Assembly (NCBI GenBank): GCA_900544375.1
Contig: UQUZ01000042.1
Location: forward strand, 1-23,539
DNA length: 23,539 nucleotides
Direction: 5' to 3'
Origin: an uncultured Oscillospiraceae bacterium
GTDB taxonomy: Bacteria; Bacillota; Clostridia; Oscillospirales; Acutalibacteraceae
Shown here: positions 7,669 through 14,874 of the stretch, piece after piece
Position numbering within the stretch: the first letter of the stretch is position 1
How the letters are laid out: the number at the start of each line of letters is the position of its first letter
The notes under the pieces: generated by a model
The model's database searches: none
What the model was told of the DNA's origin: nothing
Seen by the model: the letters and a program-made list of their open reading frames with translations, nothing else
Made by a program: the position numbers and the translations under genes

Positions 7669-7706
7669 TGAAATCGCCTCCAACTCTCTCTTGCATGAGT
7701 GGACAC

Positions 7707-7801
7707 GGGGAAACAACCGCAGGATAAAGGCCTGCTGGCGCCGGTTGGGCTGAGAACGCAGTCAGCGTGTGGTTGTATCTCCTTAACGGCGTTGTTTCCC
7801 C
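7707..7801 (-). ncRNA. structured RNA element in the epimerase 5' leader (novel class candidate)
   Basis: Read on the minus strand, an 11-bp perfect outer stem (7801-7791 with 7717-7707, GGGGAAACAAC/GTTGTTTCCCC) closes about 73 bases. Inside are GCCG/CGGC enclosing GCTGA/TCAGC, and a GCAGG/CCTGC hairpin, which together give a multi-branch fold. A TGAG/CTCA pairing extends the outer stem across an internal loop. It lies between a predicted promoter and the TTG start at 7668. I do not recognise it as SAM, TPP, glycine, THF, c-di-GMP or cobalamin type. It may be a ligand- or protein-responsive leader. Function is inference. Confidence 0.5.
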
Positions 7802-7833
7802 TTGCTCACGGATGCTTGGAATGATTCGAAAAT

Positions 7834-7862
7834 AGTTTAGCATGGAGTGAATGAAAAATCAA
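7834..7862 (-). promoter_or_regulatory. candidate sigma-A promoter for structured leader and epimerase gene
   Basis: On the minus strand, TTGATT (7862-7857) is followed by a 17-base spacer and TAAACT (7839-7834), with 4/6 matches at each box. A start near 7826 would begin the RNA about 25 bases before the outer stem of the structured element. Confidence 0.45.
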
Positions 7863-7911
7863 TACGTTCTGTTTGCAAATTGGACAAAACCTACAGATTA
7901 GTCATTCAATC

Positions 7912-7948
7912 AAGCGGGGCGTGACAAAAAAATTGCCTTGCCCCGCTT
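7912..7948 (-). terminator. hairpin after malQ, probable terminator
   Basis: AAGCGGGGC (7912-7920) pairs with GCCCCGCTT (7940-7948) across a 19-base loop, 38 bases beyond the malQ stop. There is no T-tract immediately after the stem in the leftward direction, so termination efficiency is uncertain. Confidence 0.45.
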
Positions 7949-7985
7949 TCACCTATTTTCACTTATCATTCTGAAATTTCGCTCT

Positions 7986-9440
7986 CTACGCACGGCCATA
8001 TCGCTCATTAAGCTGCCGGAAATACGCGGTATCAATCTGCCGGAGCGCTTCCTCCGTCATGCGGAAGCACCAGTTTCCCTCCGCTTCGCCGGGCAAATTC
8101 ATGCGCGTATCTGTTCCATAGCCGCAGAGATCCTGCACCGGCAGAATCGTCATGCGTGCGGGCGTTTGCCAAAGCGTTTCAAAAATCGCGCGCAGCACGG
8201 GGCTCTGCGGCCCACCGGAGCCCCAATCGCCCGTAAAGCGACAATAAGCAAGCAGTTGGCTGCGCTCCTCCGGCTTAGCCGACCAGAGCCAGCCAAGCAT
8301 CGTATCATTATCGTGCGTGCCGGTATAGGCAACGTAATTTTCCGTGTATTTATAGGGCAAATGGATGCTGTCCCACCCATAGTAGGCAAACTGCATCACC
8401 TTCATGCCGGGATAACCGGCCTCCAGAAGAAATTGCACCAACCCCTCCTCCTCACAGCCGAGATCCTCCGCCACGATCTGCGGATTTGAAAATGCCGCAT
8501 TGACCGCATGAAACAGCTCCATCCCCGGCCCTGGCTCCCAGGTGCCAACCCTCGCTGTTTTCGCATCCGCCGGCACGGCCCAATAGCGATAAAAACCTCG
8601 AAAGTGATCGATGCGTACCGCGTCATAAATCTTTAAGCTATTTCCGATGCGCTGAAGCCACCAGCGATAGCCATCCTGTTTCATTCTGACCCAATCATAG
8701 AGAGGATTACCCCAAAGCTGACCATCCTCGGAAAAGTAATCCGGCGGCACGCCCGCAATGCGCTTCGGCTCACCCTCGGGCGTGGTTTCAAACAGAGTGC
8801 GGTTCGCCCAGAAATCGGCGCTTTCATCAGAAACATAGATCGGCATATCGCCTAAGATAGAAATCCCATGCGCGTTGGCATAAGCCTTGAGCCGATTCCA
8901 TTGCTGGAACAAAATGAATTGCTCAAAAATATAATAGTCGATGGCCTCCTGCGCCCCGTTTTTCGTCCATGCGCGCCATGGCTTCCCGCCGTTGGCATCC
9001 CGAGCCGCCATAAAGCGCGCATAGTCTATCAACCAAAAGGCCTGCTCCTCCCGGAATGCCTTCAGCTCCGCGCACCTAACGTCTGCTTTCTCATAAGCTT
9101 TGCGCATCAACGCCGCTTTTACACAGGCGGCCCATTTGTAATCAGCCTGATGAGGAGAGCCGCTGTAAACTGCCGCGTCCACCTCCGCCTGCGATAAATA
9201 TCCATCTTTCAATAGCCCATAAGGATCAAGATAAAGGAGGTTGAGTGCAAACGCGCTGACGCTCGAATAGGGGGAATTCCCCTTTCCAATCGGGCACAGC
9301 GGCAGGATCTGCCACCATCTCATCCGCATTTCACACAGCAGATCGACAAACTGATAGCCTCCATGCCCAAAATCCCCGATGCCGAACGGCGACGGCAGGG
9401 AGGAAAGATTCATCAAAACACCCGCGCTTCTTTGAAACAC
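7986..9440 (-). CDS. malQ: 4-alpha-glucanotransferase (amylomaltase, GH77)
   Basis: The 484-aa product disproportionates malto-oligosaccharides in the cytoplasm, transferring glucan units and releasing glucose. Family motifs are visible: SPYSSVSAFALNLLYLD (about 56-72), GDMPIYVSDESADFW (197-211), VRIDHFRGF with nucleophile D278, AEDLG with acid/base E325, and TGTHDNDT with D377. The length is typical of a bacterial GH77 enzyme without extra domains. The start is GTG 9440, with AAAGGA about ten bases upstream. No other maltose or glycogen genes adjoin it. It is preceded by a promoter-structure-terminator segment at 9528-9710 that may control its expression. The stop is TAG, showing that amber is a normal stop codon in this genome. 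Confidence 0.96.
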   Translation of the reverse strand: MFQRSAGVLMNLSSLPSPFGIGDFGHGGYQFVDLLCEMRMRWWQILPLCPIGKGNSPYSSVSAFALNLLYLDPYGLLKDGYLSQAEVDAAVYSGSPHQADYKWAACVKAALMRKAYEKADVRCAELKAFREEQAFWLIDYARFMAARDANGGKPWRAWTKNGAQEAIDYYIFEQFILFQQWNRLKAYANAHGISILGDMPIYVSDESADFWANRTLFETTPEGEPKRIAGVPPDYFSEDGQLWGNPLYDWVRMKQDGYRWWLQRIGNSLKIYDAVRIDHFRGFYRYWAVPADAKTARVGTWEPGPGMELFHAVNAAFSNPQIVAEDLGCEEEGLVQFLLEAGYPGMKVMQFAYYGWDSIHLPYKYTENYVAYTGTHDNDTMLGWLWSAKPEERSQLLAYCRFTGDWGSGGPQSPVLRAIFETLWQTPARMTILPVQDLCGYGTDTRMNLPGEAEGNWCFRMTEEALRQIDTAYFRQLNERYGRA

Positions 9441-9527
9441 AAAACCACGATCCTTTCAAACGCCGATCTTCTTTTCTTTTTATTTAGCTTTTCCCACTTT
9501 GGGCATGAAGATCAGTCAAATCACGGA

Positions 9528-9563
9528 AATAAAACAAAAGGCCGTCTTTCTTGGAGACGGCCT
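9528..9563 (-). terminator. intrinsic terminator upstream of malQ
   Basis: On the minus strand, AGGCCGTCT (9563-9555) pairs with AGACGGCCT (9547-9539) across a seven-base loop and is followed by TTTGTTTTATTT. It ends the transcript started at 9682-9710 and could also stop the ABC operon transcript. Confidence 0.85.
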
Positions 9564-9676
9564 GTCTGAACGGTGAAACATGCCTGTTCTAATGCGCTTA
9601 CCAAACAGCTTGGCCCTTTCAAGCAGCCTAACGAATGATTAGGAAGAGAATCAATCAGGCATCTTACTTTTTTCCT
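9564..9676 (-). ncRNA. putative small RNA or malQ attenuator leader
   Basis: A strong promoter (9682-9710) would start a transcript near 9675, and the terminator above would end it near 9530, giving an RNA of about 145 nt with no reading frame of note. Local folds include CCTAA/TTAGG, CCAA/TTGG and a long-range ATGCCTG/CAGGCAT pairing that encloses them. Readthrough would enter malQ about 90 bases further on. It is therefore either an independent small RNA or a 5' leader with conditional termination. No known family is recognised. Confidence 0.5.
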
Positions 9677-9681
9677 TTCAT

Positions 9682-9710
9682 ATTATAAACATTTTTCATT
9701 TGTTTTACAA
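9682..9710 (-). promoter_or_regulatory. sigma-A promoter of the small RNA / malQ leader
   Basis: On the minus strand, TTGTAA (9710-9705) is followed by a 17-base spacer and a perfect TATAAT (9687-9682). It lies downstream of the ABC operon and points toward malQ. Confidence 0.75.
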
Positions 9711-9767
9711 TAGTGAAATAACAGTTTCATCATCGTATACTTTGTATGGTATCTCTCTCCAGGCGCT

Positions 9768-10433
9768 TCACTCCATCAAGCCATCCCGCATACGGATTCT
9801 TCTGTGGCAGCCTGCTGCGATCTCTTCATCATGCGTTACAATGAGGACTGTCATCCCCTTCTGATTCAGCTCCTGAAAAATACGCAGGATTTTTCCGCCT
9901 GTTTCCTCGTCGAGCGCGCCGGTGGGTTCGTCCGCGAGTAGCAGCTCCGGATGCCCGGCAATCGCGCGGGCAATCGCTGTGCGCTGACACTGCCCGCCGG
10001 AGAGCTCGGGCGGGATGGTGTTTTCCTTTTCGCCCAATTCAAACTGATCCAGCAGCTCATAGACGCGCTCTTCGATCTTTTTTCTGGAATAGCCGCGGTA
10101 GCGCAGCGGAAGCGCGATATTCTGAAAAACTGTCATATCCTGAATCAGCGCAAAGTGCTGCACCACGAAGCCGATCTTTTGAGTCCGGAAGTCCGCGAGC
10201 TGACGGGCAGAAAATTGGGAGACCTCTTTCCCCTCGAAAAAATAGGAACCACCTGTCGGCTTGCACACACCGCCCAGAATATTCAAAAGCGTCGATTTTC
10301 CACAGCCGCTCTTTCCGGTGACAGCCAGAAGCTCTCCCCGCTCCACCTCCATATCTACGCCGCGCAGCGCATGAACGACCCCATCCCCCTTGCCATACGT
10401 CATGTGGATTTCCTTTAAAGCAAGCATCTGCAT
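9768..10433 (-). CDS. ABC transporter ATP-binding protein (MacB/LolD type)
   Basis: The 221-aa ATPase has a complete motif set: Walker A GKSGCGKST (40-48), Q-loop Q92, signature LSGGQ (144-148), Walker B LLLADEP (164-170) and switch H201 in VTHD. Sequence style and size match the MacB/LolD/BceA group, which drives FtsX-like permeases for peptide, lipoprotein or antibiotic extrusion. The ATG at 10433 overlaps the upstream permease stop as TAATG, so translation is coupled. The open frame extends further upstream but only as an overlap with the permease gene. It is last in a three-gene unit. Confidence 0.93.
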   Translation of the reverse strand: MQMLALKEIHMTYGKGDGVVHALRGVDMEVERGELLAVTGKSGCGKSTLLNILGGVCKPTGGSYFFEGKEVSQFSARQLADFRTQKIGFVVQHFALIQDMTVFQNIALPLRYRGYSRKKIEERVYELLDQFELGEKENTIPPELSGGQCQRTAIARAIAGHPELLLADEPTGALDEETGGKILRIFQELNQKGMTVLIVTHDEEIAAGCHRRIRMRDGLME

Positions 10434-11719
10434 TATTCCTTCCCTCCAATCAAATCGCTGATATCCATCCGGTGGACGTGGGAAAGCGGCACAACACAGG
10501 CCGCCGCCCCAATCAGAAGCGCAAGGCCCTGCATATACAAAATCGCCTGCCAGGATTGATGCGAAAGCCAGAGGCACAAAGTTGCCAATATATCGCCACC
10601 CAGCACGACGGCTCCTACAACCGCCGCAACATCCCACACAAGATCGCTCCATCGTGCGCCGTTGAGCAGGAAAACACCATATTCATAATGCTTCTCGCGG
10701 ATAAATCCATTGACCGTGATGGAAATGCACAGAATTACAAAAACCGTCAGGATCATCAGCAATGCGTTGAACTGATCGGAAACCTCCTGCGTCATCGCAG
10801 AAAGGTCGGCAAGCTCCGAGCTCGTGGCTGTGGGATCATTCAAATGGATAAAATCCGGAAGCCCCGCCGCTTGCAGATGCGCCGAAACGATCGCCTGAAC
10901 CGCTTCAAAAGATTGATCCGTTACGATAAAACCGGAGGCTTGTTGGGAAAGGCGCCATTTATTGAATTCTGTCGGCTTGTTCTGCTGAGGATTCAACTGG
11001 GGGAGGAGCAGATACCGGTCGCAATACTCCGGCATCCCTCCTCGGGAGAAGGATGCATCTTTTTCCAAAAAGCCCACAATTTGAAGTGTGAACTCACGGC
11101 CCAGATAATTACATTTCAAAGTATCTCCCAGCGAAAAATCCGCCCGGTAGCCGCTGCCCGCGACGACGGGCAGCGTTTCCGCCTTCACATCGGCAAAATC
11201 CGCTCCCTCCAGCAGCCTGCCCTCCTGCGCCCGGAGCTGAAATTCGGAGAAAAAAGGCTCCGACACCTGATAGCTGTTGACCGTTGTATACAGGCGACCC
11301 TTTTCATCCTTTTGAACAAAATTGTCCACCTGCCCCTCCTCATATCCATAAATCAGTTCTCTCGGCATAGAGTAGTCTATAATAGTAATCGGCTGACCCA
11401 TGGCCACAATATAAGAAAACTGTTTTTCCGCCATCATCTCCTGCACGAAATGCACAAGCTCTGGGTAATACAAATTTTCTTCATGCAGGAAGCGGTAAAA
11501 ATCCGTTTCGCTCATGCTTTCCGATACGGTATAATATCGCTTTCCCCCGATCCGCGTCTGAAAATCCTCGATCTTCCGGCCGCTCTGCACCGCCTGATTC
11601 GCCACTGTTCCGGCCATGCCGAGGCAGAGCGCGCATTGGAGGATCAGAAATAGGGCCAGCATCCGGTGCCGTCTGAGAATCCGGCCGGACTGGGCGGCGT
11701 TCCAAACAAAACGTTTCAT
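10433..11719 (-). CDS. FtsX-like ABC transporter permease (larger subunit)
   Basis: This 428-aa permease has an N-terminal membrane segment (about 20-40, MLALFLILQCALCLGMAGTV), an extracytoplasmic domain of roughly 240 residues, and three C-terminal segments (FNALLMILTVFVILCISI, the DVAAVVGAVVLGG region, AILYMQGLALLIGAAACVV). This is the MacB/FtsX topology. The start is ATG 11719, with GGAGG eight bases upstream and a four-base ATGA overlap with the preceding permease. An open frame upstream of this ATG merely overlaps the neighbour. It probably forms a heterodimer with the 337-aa permease and is powered by the ATPase encoded next. The substrate is unknown; it could be export of, or self-protection against, the adjacent secreted peptide. 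Confidence 0.82.
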   Translation of the reverse strand: MKRFVWNAAQSGRILRRHRMLALFLILQCALCLGMAGTVANQAVQSGRKIEDFQTRIGGKRYYTVSESMSETDFYRFLHEENLYYPELVHFVQEMMAEKQFSYIVAMGQPITIIDYSMPRELIYGYEEGQVDNFVQKDEKGRLYTTVNSYQVSEPFFSEFQLRAQEGRLLEGADFADVKAETLPVVAGSGYRADFSLGDTLKCNYLGREFTLQIVGFLEKDASFSRGGMPEYCDRYLLLPQLNPQQNKPTEFNKWRLSQQASGFIVTDQSFEAVQAIVSAHLQAAGLPDFIHLNDPTATSSELADLSAMTQEVSDQFNALLMILTVFVILCISITVNGFIREKHYEYGVFLLNGARWSDLVWDVAAVVGAVVLGGDILATLCLWLSHQSWQAILYMQGLALLIGAAACVVPLSHVHRMDISDLIGGKE

Positions 11720-12729
11720 TTCATCGCCTCCGTGATGGGCTTTTCCAGCAGGGAGCACACCATAATCAGGCTGAATACCAGCGCACACGGCAGATAGCAC
11801 GCAAAGCCGAGCCCCAAAAAGCGGAGATACTGCGGGAATAGAGCCGCACAAAGCAATGCGCCCGCCGCCCCGGCTGCCACCACCATCGCACCATATTCCA
11901 GGCAGATTTCCCAGCCGACACGCCGCGTGGGGCAGCCCAGCAGCCGCTTGATGCAAACCTCCTTCTGCTTGCGGTTTTTCCACTCCAAAGAGAGCAGGGC
12001 AACACAGAGCAAATCGCACAGGAGAATCACCAAAAACCACCTGCCATAGACCACATTGGGGATCAAACGCGACAGAGTGGCAGCGGACTGCGCGATCTCC
12101 TCTGCCTCCGCCCCATAATCGGCCTGCATTTTGGCGGCAAAGGCATCCGCCCGCTGCTCTCCGTCAATCCGGAAAAAATCCAGCCGGTAAAGGATATCCC
12201 GGAACAACTCCGGTTCTGCCAGCCCGTTGATCAGCACAGTGGAGTCAAACGCCGTCTCCTCCTCCGGGCCCATGACACCCAACAACTCAAAGGGAACGCC
12301 TTGCAGCTCGATATAGGCCTTTCCTCCGCGCTGGACGAGCTCGCTCCGCCGGTTTTTGCCGATCACCGCGCAGCGGTTGCCAGCCGTAAAATCCGATTCC
12401 TGAAAAAAGCGGCCCTCCATCATGGGGAGATTCGCATAGGTTCCGCTGAAATAGATGGCGCGCACCTGCTCCGGGCCCTTGTAATCCTGATATACGGCAA
12501 TATTTTTGCCGCAGGCTGCGGCAACCGCCGCGGCTTCGCGCATGGTGATGGATTCTTCCCGGATGGCAAATGCGCTGGAGCTTGCGCCAAAAAAGCCGGC
12601 GTCCATGCTGACGATTGACGAACTCACCGTGATGTGGTGGATCATCAAGATAGAGGCGGCAGGCAGAAACAAAAAAGACAGGATCAAAAAAAGGGAAATG
12701 ATGTGAACCCTTTTTTTCAACATTCTCAT
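11716..12729 (-). CDS. FtsX-like ABC transporter permease (smaller subunit)
   Basis: The 337-aa product has an N-terminal membrane segment (about 9-32), a MacB-like extracytoplasmic domain (about 33-230, with NLPMMEGRFFQESDF and NRCAVIGKN, the typical 'choose new position, check uniqueness' core region of MacB-PCD domains), and three C-terminal segments from about 232 onward. Start ATG 12729 has AGGAG eight bases upstream; ATG 12723 is a less likely alternative. It is first in the ABC unit and ends inside the start of the next permease. Upstream, after a 14-bp hairpin, lies the broken secreted-peptide gene. Splitting the exporter into two unequal permeases is common in Firmicutes peptide-resistance and bacteriocin systems (family knowledge). 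Confidence 0.8.
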   Translation of the reverse strand: MRMLKKRVHIISLFLILSFLFLPAASILMIHHITVSSSIVSMDAGFFGASSSAFAIREESITMREAAAVAAACGKNIAVYQDYKGPEQVRAIYFSGTYANLPMMEGRFFQESDFTAGNRCAVIGKNRRSELVQRGGKAYIELQGVPFELLGVMGPEEETAFDSTVLINGLAEPELFRDILYRLDFFRIDGEQRADAFAAKMQADYGAEAEEIAQSAATLSRLIPNVVYGRWFLVILLCDLLCVALLSLEWKNRKQKEVCIKRLLGCPTRRVGWEICLEYGAMVVAAGAAGALLCAALFPQYLRFLGLGFACYLPCALVFSLIMVCSLLEKPITEAMK

Positions 12730-12771
12730 CCTATCATCTCCTCATGCACATATACCCTGTACTAAATTTAG

Positions 12772-12820
12772 AAAGTCGCACACGGAAATTTGCTTCATTA
12801 TGATCCCCGTATGCGACTTT
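12772..12820 (-). terminator. 14-bp hairpin between secreted-peptide gene and ABC operon
   Basis: Arms 12820-12807 and 12785-12772 pair over 14 bases on the minus-strand RNA with one U-G wobble; the plus-strand RNA would have an A-C mismatch. The wobble supports leftward transcription. The T-tract is weak (CTTTCTAAATTT), so it may act as a partial terminator or stability element that sets the ratio of peptide to exporter. Confidence 0.55.
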
Positions 12821-12844
12821 ATTACTGATTAGATAACGCCAACT

Positions 12845-13207
12845 TTAAACACCATAAAAAGCATAAGCACGCAGCAGGGAAGCACCCAAATTACCCGAAA
12901 GGCCAGTTCCTGTAAAATGCCAGTTGGTGTATAGAAGGCTTTCAATCGGTGGAGGGTTAGGGCACCAAACTCTTCCTGTATCTTCCAATTCATTGCCTAA
13001 ATAAGCACGTAAATAATAGACCCTCTTACAGTCCCCCATCTTCGCCCACGCACGCTTATACTAATTTTCATTTCCGCTTACAAATCGATAGTCCTTTTCA
13101 CCGCCAGAGGAAAAATACGCATCCAGGGAACCTGCGGAAACTGGTACGATTAATGCGGACACAACTAACAAGCCTAAAAACAAGCATAAGCATTTTTTCA
13201 GTTTCAT
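12845..13207 (-). pseudogene. secreted small protein gene interrupted by an in-frame amber codon
   Basis: ATG 13207, with AAGGAGG ten bases upstream, opens a classic signal peptide (MKLKKCLCLFLGLLVVSALI, with cleavage probable after PVSA). The frame stops at TAG 13063-13061 after 48 residues. It then continues open in the same frame for 71 codons to TAA at 12845, with sensible composition (YYLRAYLGNELEDTGR, then NWHFTGTGLSGNLGAS and a LLRAYAFYGV end). One base change explains the break. The intact product would be about 120 aa with a mature part near 95 aa. I do not recognise the family. Position directly before a two-permease ABC exporter resembles a bacteriocin or secreted-peptide cassette. 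malQ uses TAG as its stop, so general amber recoding is unlikely. Confidence 0.65.
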
Positions 13208-13562
13208 AATTTTTTCTCCTCCTTAATATTTTTCTATGTACATCTTAATTAAAACATTGGTATCACTCCCCCCATTTTTATGCTAACACTTTATATATAA
13301 TATGTAAACTATAATTTATAATATTATATTATTTTATCTATAAGTGCAATTTGTCCTTATTTACCATTAATAAACAAATAAGCTCGGAGCAGCCTCCTTT
13401 CGGATGAGCTGCTCCGGGCGATTTCCCTCTAAATAAATTTCTACTTACTGCTCTGGCTCCTTACGCAGTAATTCGCCTGTGCTTGCTATAAGCCCTGCAT
13501 ATTAAAGTGCCCCGCCGGAATGATCCTACTACAAGGTTTGACTACTTTCTATCATATTCTTG
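13208..13562. other. AT-rich non-coding interval with one hairpin
   Basis: No gene is visible. The part next to the secreted-peptide gene (13270-13360) is very AT-rich and probably holds its promoter; a candidate on the minus strand is TTTACA, 17 bases, TAGCAT. A 9-bp stem CGGAGCAGC/GCTGCTCCG (13385-13393 with 13408-13416) encloses a CC-GAAA-GG tip and is followed leftward by a T-rich run, so it may be a second terminator. A 7-bp TTACTGC/GCAGTAA pairing lies near 13445-13475. The rest shows nothing. Confidence 0.4.
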
Positions 13563-13563
13563 A

Positions 13564-13614
13564 AATAAAAAAGAAAAGTGGACAAACCCTTGTGTTACAA
13601 CAGTTTGTCCACTT
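13564..13614 (-). terminator. intrinsic terminator of tRNA-Gln
   Basis: On the minus strand, AAGTGGACAAAC (13614-13603) pairs with GTTTGTCCACTT (13587-13576) over 12 bp, followed by TTCTTTTTT. It lies 15 bases after the encoded CCA end. Confidence 0.88.
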
Positions 13615-13628
13615 CTCTTTATGAACTT

Positions 13629-13702
13629 TGGCTGCGGAACTAGGATTTGAACCCAGACAAACAGAGTCAGAGTCTGTCGTGCTACCCTTACACAATTCCG
13701 CA
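13629..13702 (-). tRNA. tRNA-Gln (anticodon CUG), CCA encoded
   Basis: A 74-nt cloverleaf fits fully. The acceptor is TGCGGAA/TTCCGCA, the D arm GTGT...GCAC, and the anticodon stem ACAGA/TCTGT with loop CTCTGAC (anticodon CTG, reading CAG). The variable region is TTGT. The T arm is CTGGG/CCTAG with a TTCAAAT loop. The discriminator is G and CCA is genomically encoded. A consensus promoter and a terminator flank it, so it is a single-gene unit. Confidence 0.95.
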
Positions 13703-13714
13703 TCGGCAAGAGAC

Positions 13715-13743
13715 ATTATAGTATATCATCGGGGGGTTGTCAA
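13715..13743 (-). promoter_or_regulatory. perfect consensus promoter of tRNA-Gln
   Basis: On the minus strand, TTGACA (13743-13738), a 17-base spacer and TATAAT (13720-13715) match consensus at every position. Transcription would begin about six bases before the tRNA 5' end. Confidence 0.92.
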
Positions 13744-13848
13744 GCATTTTTTTAATTTTTTACCACCCTTTCCCTGTCCATCCTGCCCCGCGTAAGCCTA
13801 ATGAAAGGCTCGTTTTTCATTTTATCCAATGGATTTCAAATTATTCTC

Positions 13849-13877
13849 TTTACTTTTTACCAGCGATTTTATACAAT
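13849..13877 (+). promoter_or_regulatory. sigma-A promoter of the GH16 gene
   Basis: TTTACT (13849-13854), a 17-base spacer and TACAAT (13872-13877, 5/6) lie 36 bases before the GH16 start codon, followed by AAGGAG as ribosome binding site. Confidence 0.6.
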
Positions 13878-13912
13878 AGGAACAAATCGGATGCAGAAAA
13901 GGAGTAATAAAA

Positions 13913-14770
13913 ATGTTGAAACGTCTATTTTCCCTTTTCCTCGCGCTGTTTATGGGCGTGTGGAATTTCATTGCCATCTGCTATGGCGTTGGCGTTGCAT
14001 GGGGCCCAAAAATTGATCTTGACAAATTTGAGCTGACGTTTGAGGATACTTTTGACGGCGAACAGCTCGATTCTACCAAATGGACCACAAAAAAATATTG
14101 GAACAACGACCATGACTATATCCGCCAGGGCGGCTTCTGGGACCCCGAGCAGATCACAGTGAGCGACGGCACTCTGAAAATCACAACAGAATATAAAGAA
14201 AACGGTAAATACGGCCCCGGCTACTACACCGGTATGCTGAACACAAAAGGCCTGTTTGAGCAGACGCACGGCTATTTCGAAATTCGCTGCATCCTGCCGA
14301 AGGCAGAGGGCATGTGGTCCGCCTTCTGGATGTTGTGCGACTCCATGGCAGATGTGACGGACGGCGGCCGCAACGGTGCGGAGATCGATATTTACGAATC
14401 CGCCAATTATCAGGATTGGAAGGTGCGCAACAGCGTTTCCCATGCCGTGCACGTGGATGGCTACGGCAGCGACCTCAAAAGCGAGGGCCAGGGCAGCACG
14501 CTTGCAAACCGCCCATATGATGAATTTAACACCTACGGCCTCGAGTGGAATGAAGAGGAATATATCTTTTACGTAAACGGCCGCGTCGCGGCGCGCACCA
14601 GCTTCCAGGGCACACCAATGGTGCCGGAGTTTATGATTATCTCCTGTGAGGTCGGCGGCAGCGGCGGCGTTGCAGGCGACAGTTGGGCAGGCAACATGGC
14701 AAATAACAAAGAGGGCAACCTTCCCGCCCAGATGACGGTGGATTATGTCCGCGCGTATGCCTATAAATAA
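13913..14770 (+). CDS. GH16 family endo-beta-glucanase, secreted or membrane-anchored
   Basis: The 285-aa protein has an N-terminal hydrophobic segment (about 3-28) with no clear cleavage site, then a single GH16 jelly-roll domain (about 38-284). The catalytic motif is EIDIYE, with nucleophile E157, D159 and acid/base E162. Substrate-cleft aromatics surround it (MWSAFWM before, HAVHVDGYG after), and the domain ends in the typical VDYVRAYAY strand. The one-residue-insertion form of the motif differs from strict ExDxxE in bacterial lichenases only in the usual laminarinase-like way. Likely substrates are beta-1,3 or mixed-linkage beta-1,3/1,4-glucans outside the cell. AAGGAG precedes the ATG. 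It is monocistronic, with its own promoter and a strong terminator. Confidence 0.92.
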   Translation: MLKRLFSLFLALFMGVWNFIAICYGVGVAWGPKIDLDKFELTFEDTFDGEQLDSTKWTTKKYWNNDHDYIRQGGFWDPEQITVSDGTLKITTEYKENGKYGPGYYTGMLNTKGLFEQTHGYFEIRCILPKAEGMWSAFWMLCDSMADVTDGGRNGAEIDIYESANYQDWKVRNSVSHAVHVDGYGSDLKSEGQGSTLANRPYDEFNTYGLEWNEEEYIFYVNGRVAARTSFQGTPMVPEFMIISCEVGGSGGVAGDSWAGNMANNKEGNLPAQMTVDYVRAYAYK

Positions 14771-14791
14771 CCAAGCACCTGAAGCAGAAAT

Positions 14792-14835
14792 AAAAAAGCG
14801 GTGTGAAACAGTTGGTTTCACACCGCTCGTTTTTT
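14792..14835. terminator. bidirectional terminator between GH16 and methyltransferase genes
   Basis: AGCGGTGTGAAAC (14797-14809) and GTTTCACACCGCT (14815-14827) form a 13-bp stem with a five-base loop. T-tracts follow on both strands (TTTTTT to the right, TTTTTTATTTC leftward), so it serves both convergent genes. Confidence 0.92.
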
Positions 14836-14874
14836 CCTGTATTGATACGGATGCCGTGTGGAAGCCTGCTGCGG

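Noticed and set aside
7661..7843. 60-codon leader peptide overlapping the structured RNA and epimerase start
   Set aside because: No ribosome binding site, and it reads through both arms of the 11-bp stem; the base pairing explains the sequence better.
10472..11653. Long (393-codon) rightward open frame antisense to the larger permease
   Set aside because: The permease on the opposite strand has clear topology, ribosome binding site and coupling; the antisense frame is a by-product of codon bias.
13061..13063. Genetic-code recoding of TAG (for example pyrrolysine)
   Set aside because: malQ ends with TAG, and no pyl genes or other in-frame TAGs in conserved genes are visible.
13440..13562. 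Second small RNA or tRNA remnant between the tRNA terminator and the secreted-peptide gene
   Set aside because: No promoter and no cloverleaf fit; only one 7-bp pairing is present, so it is left as non-coding.
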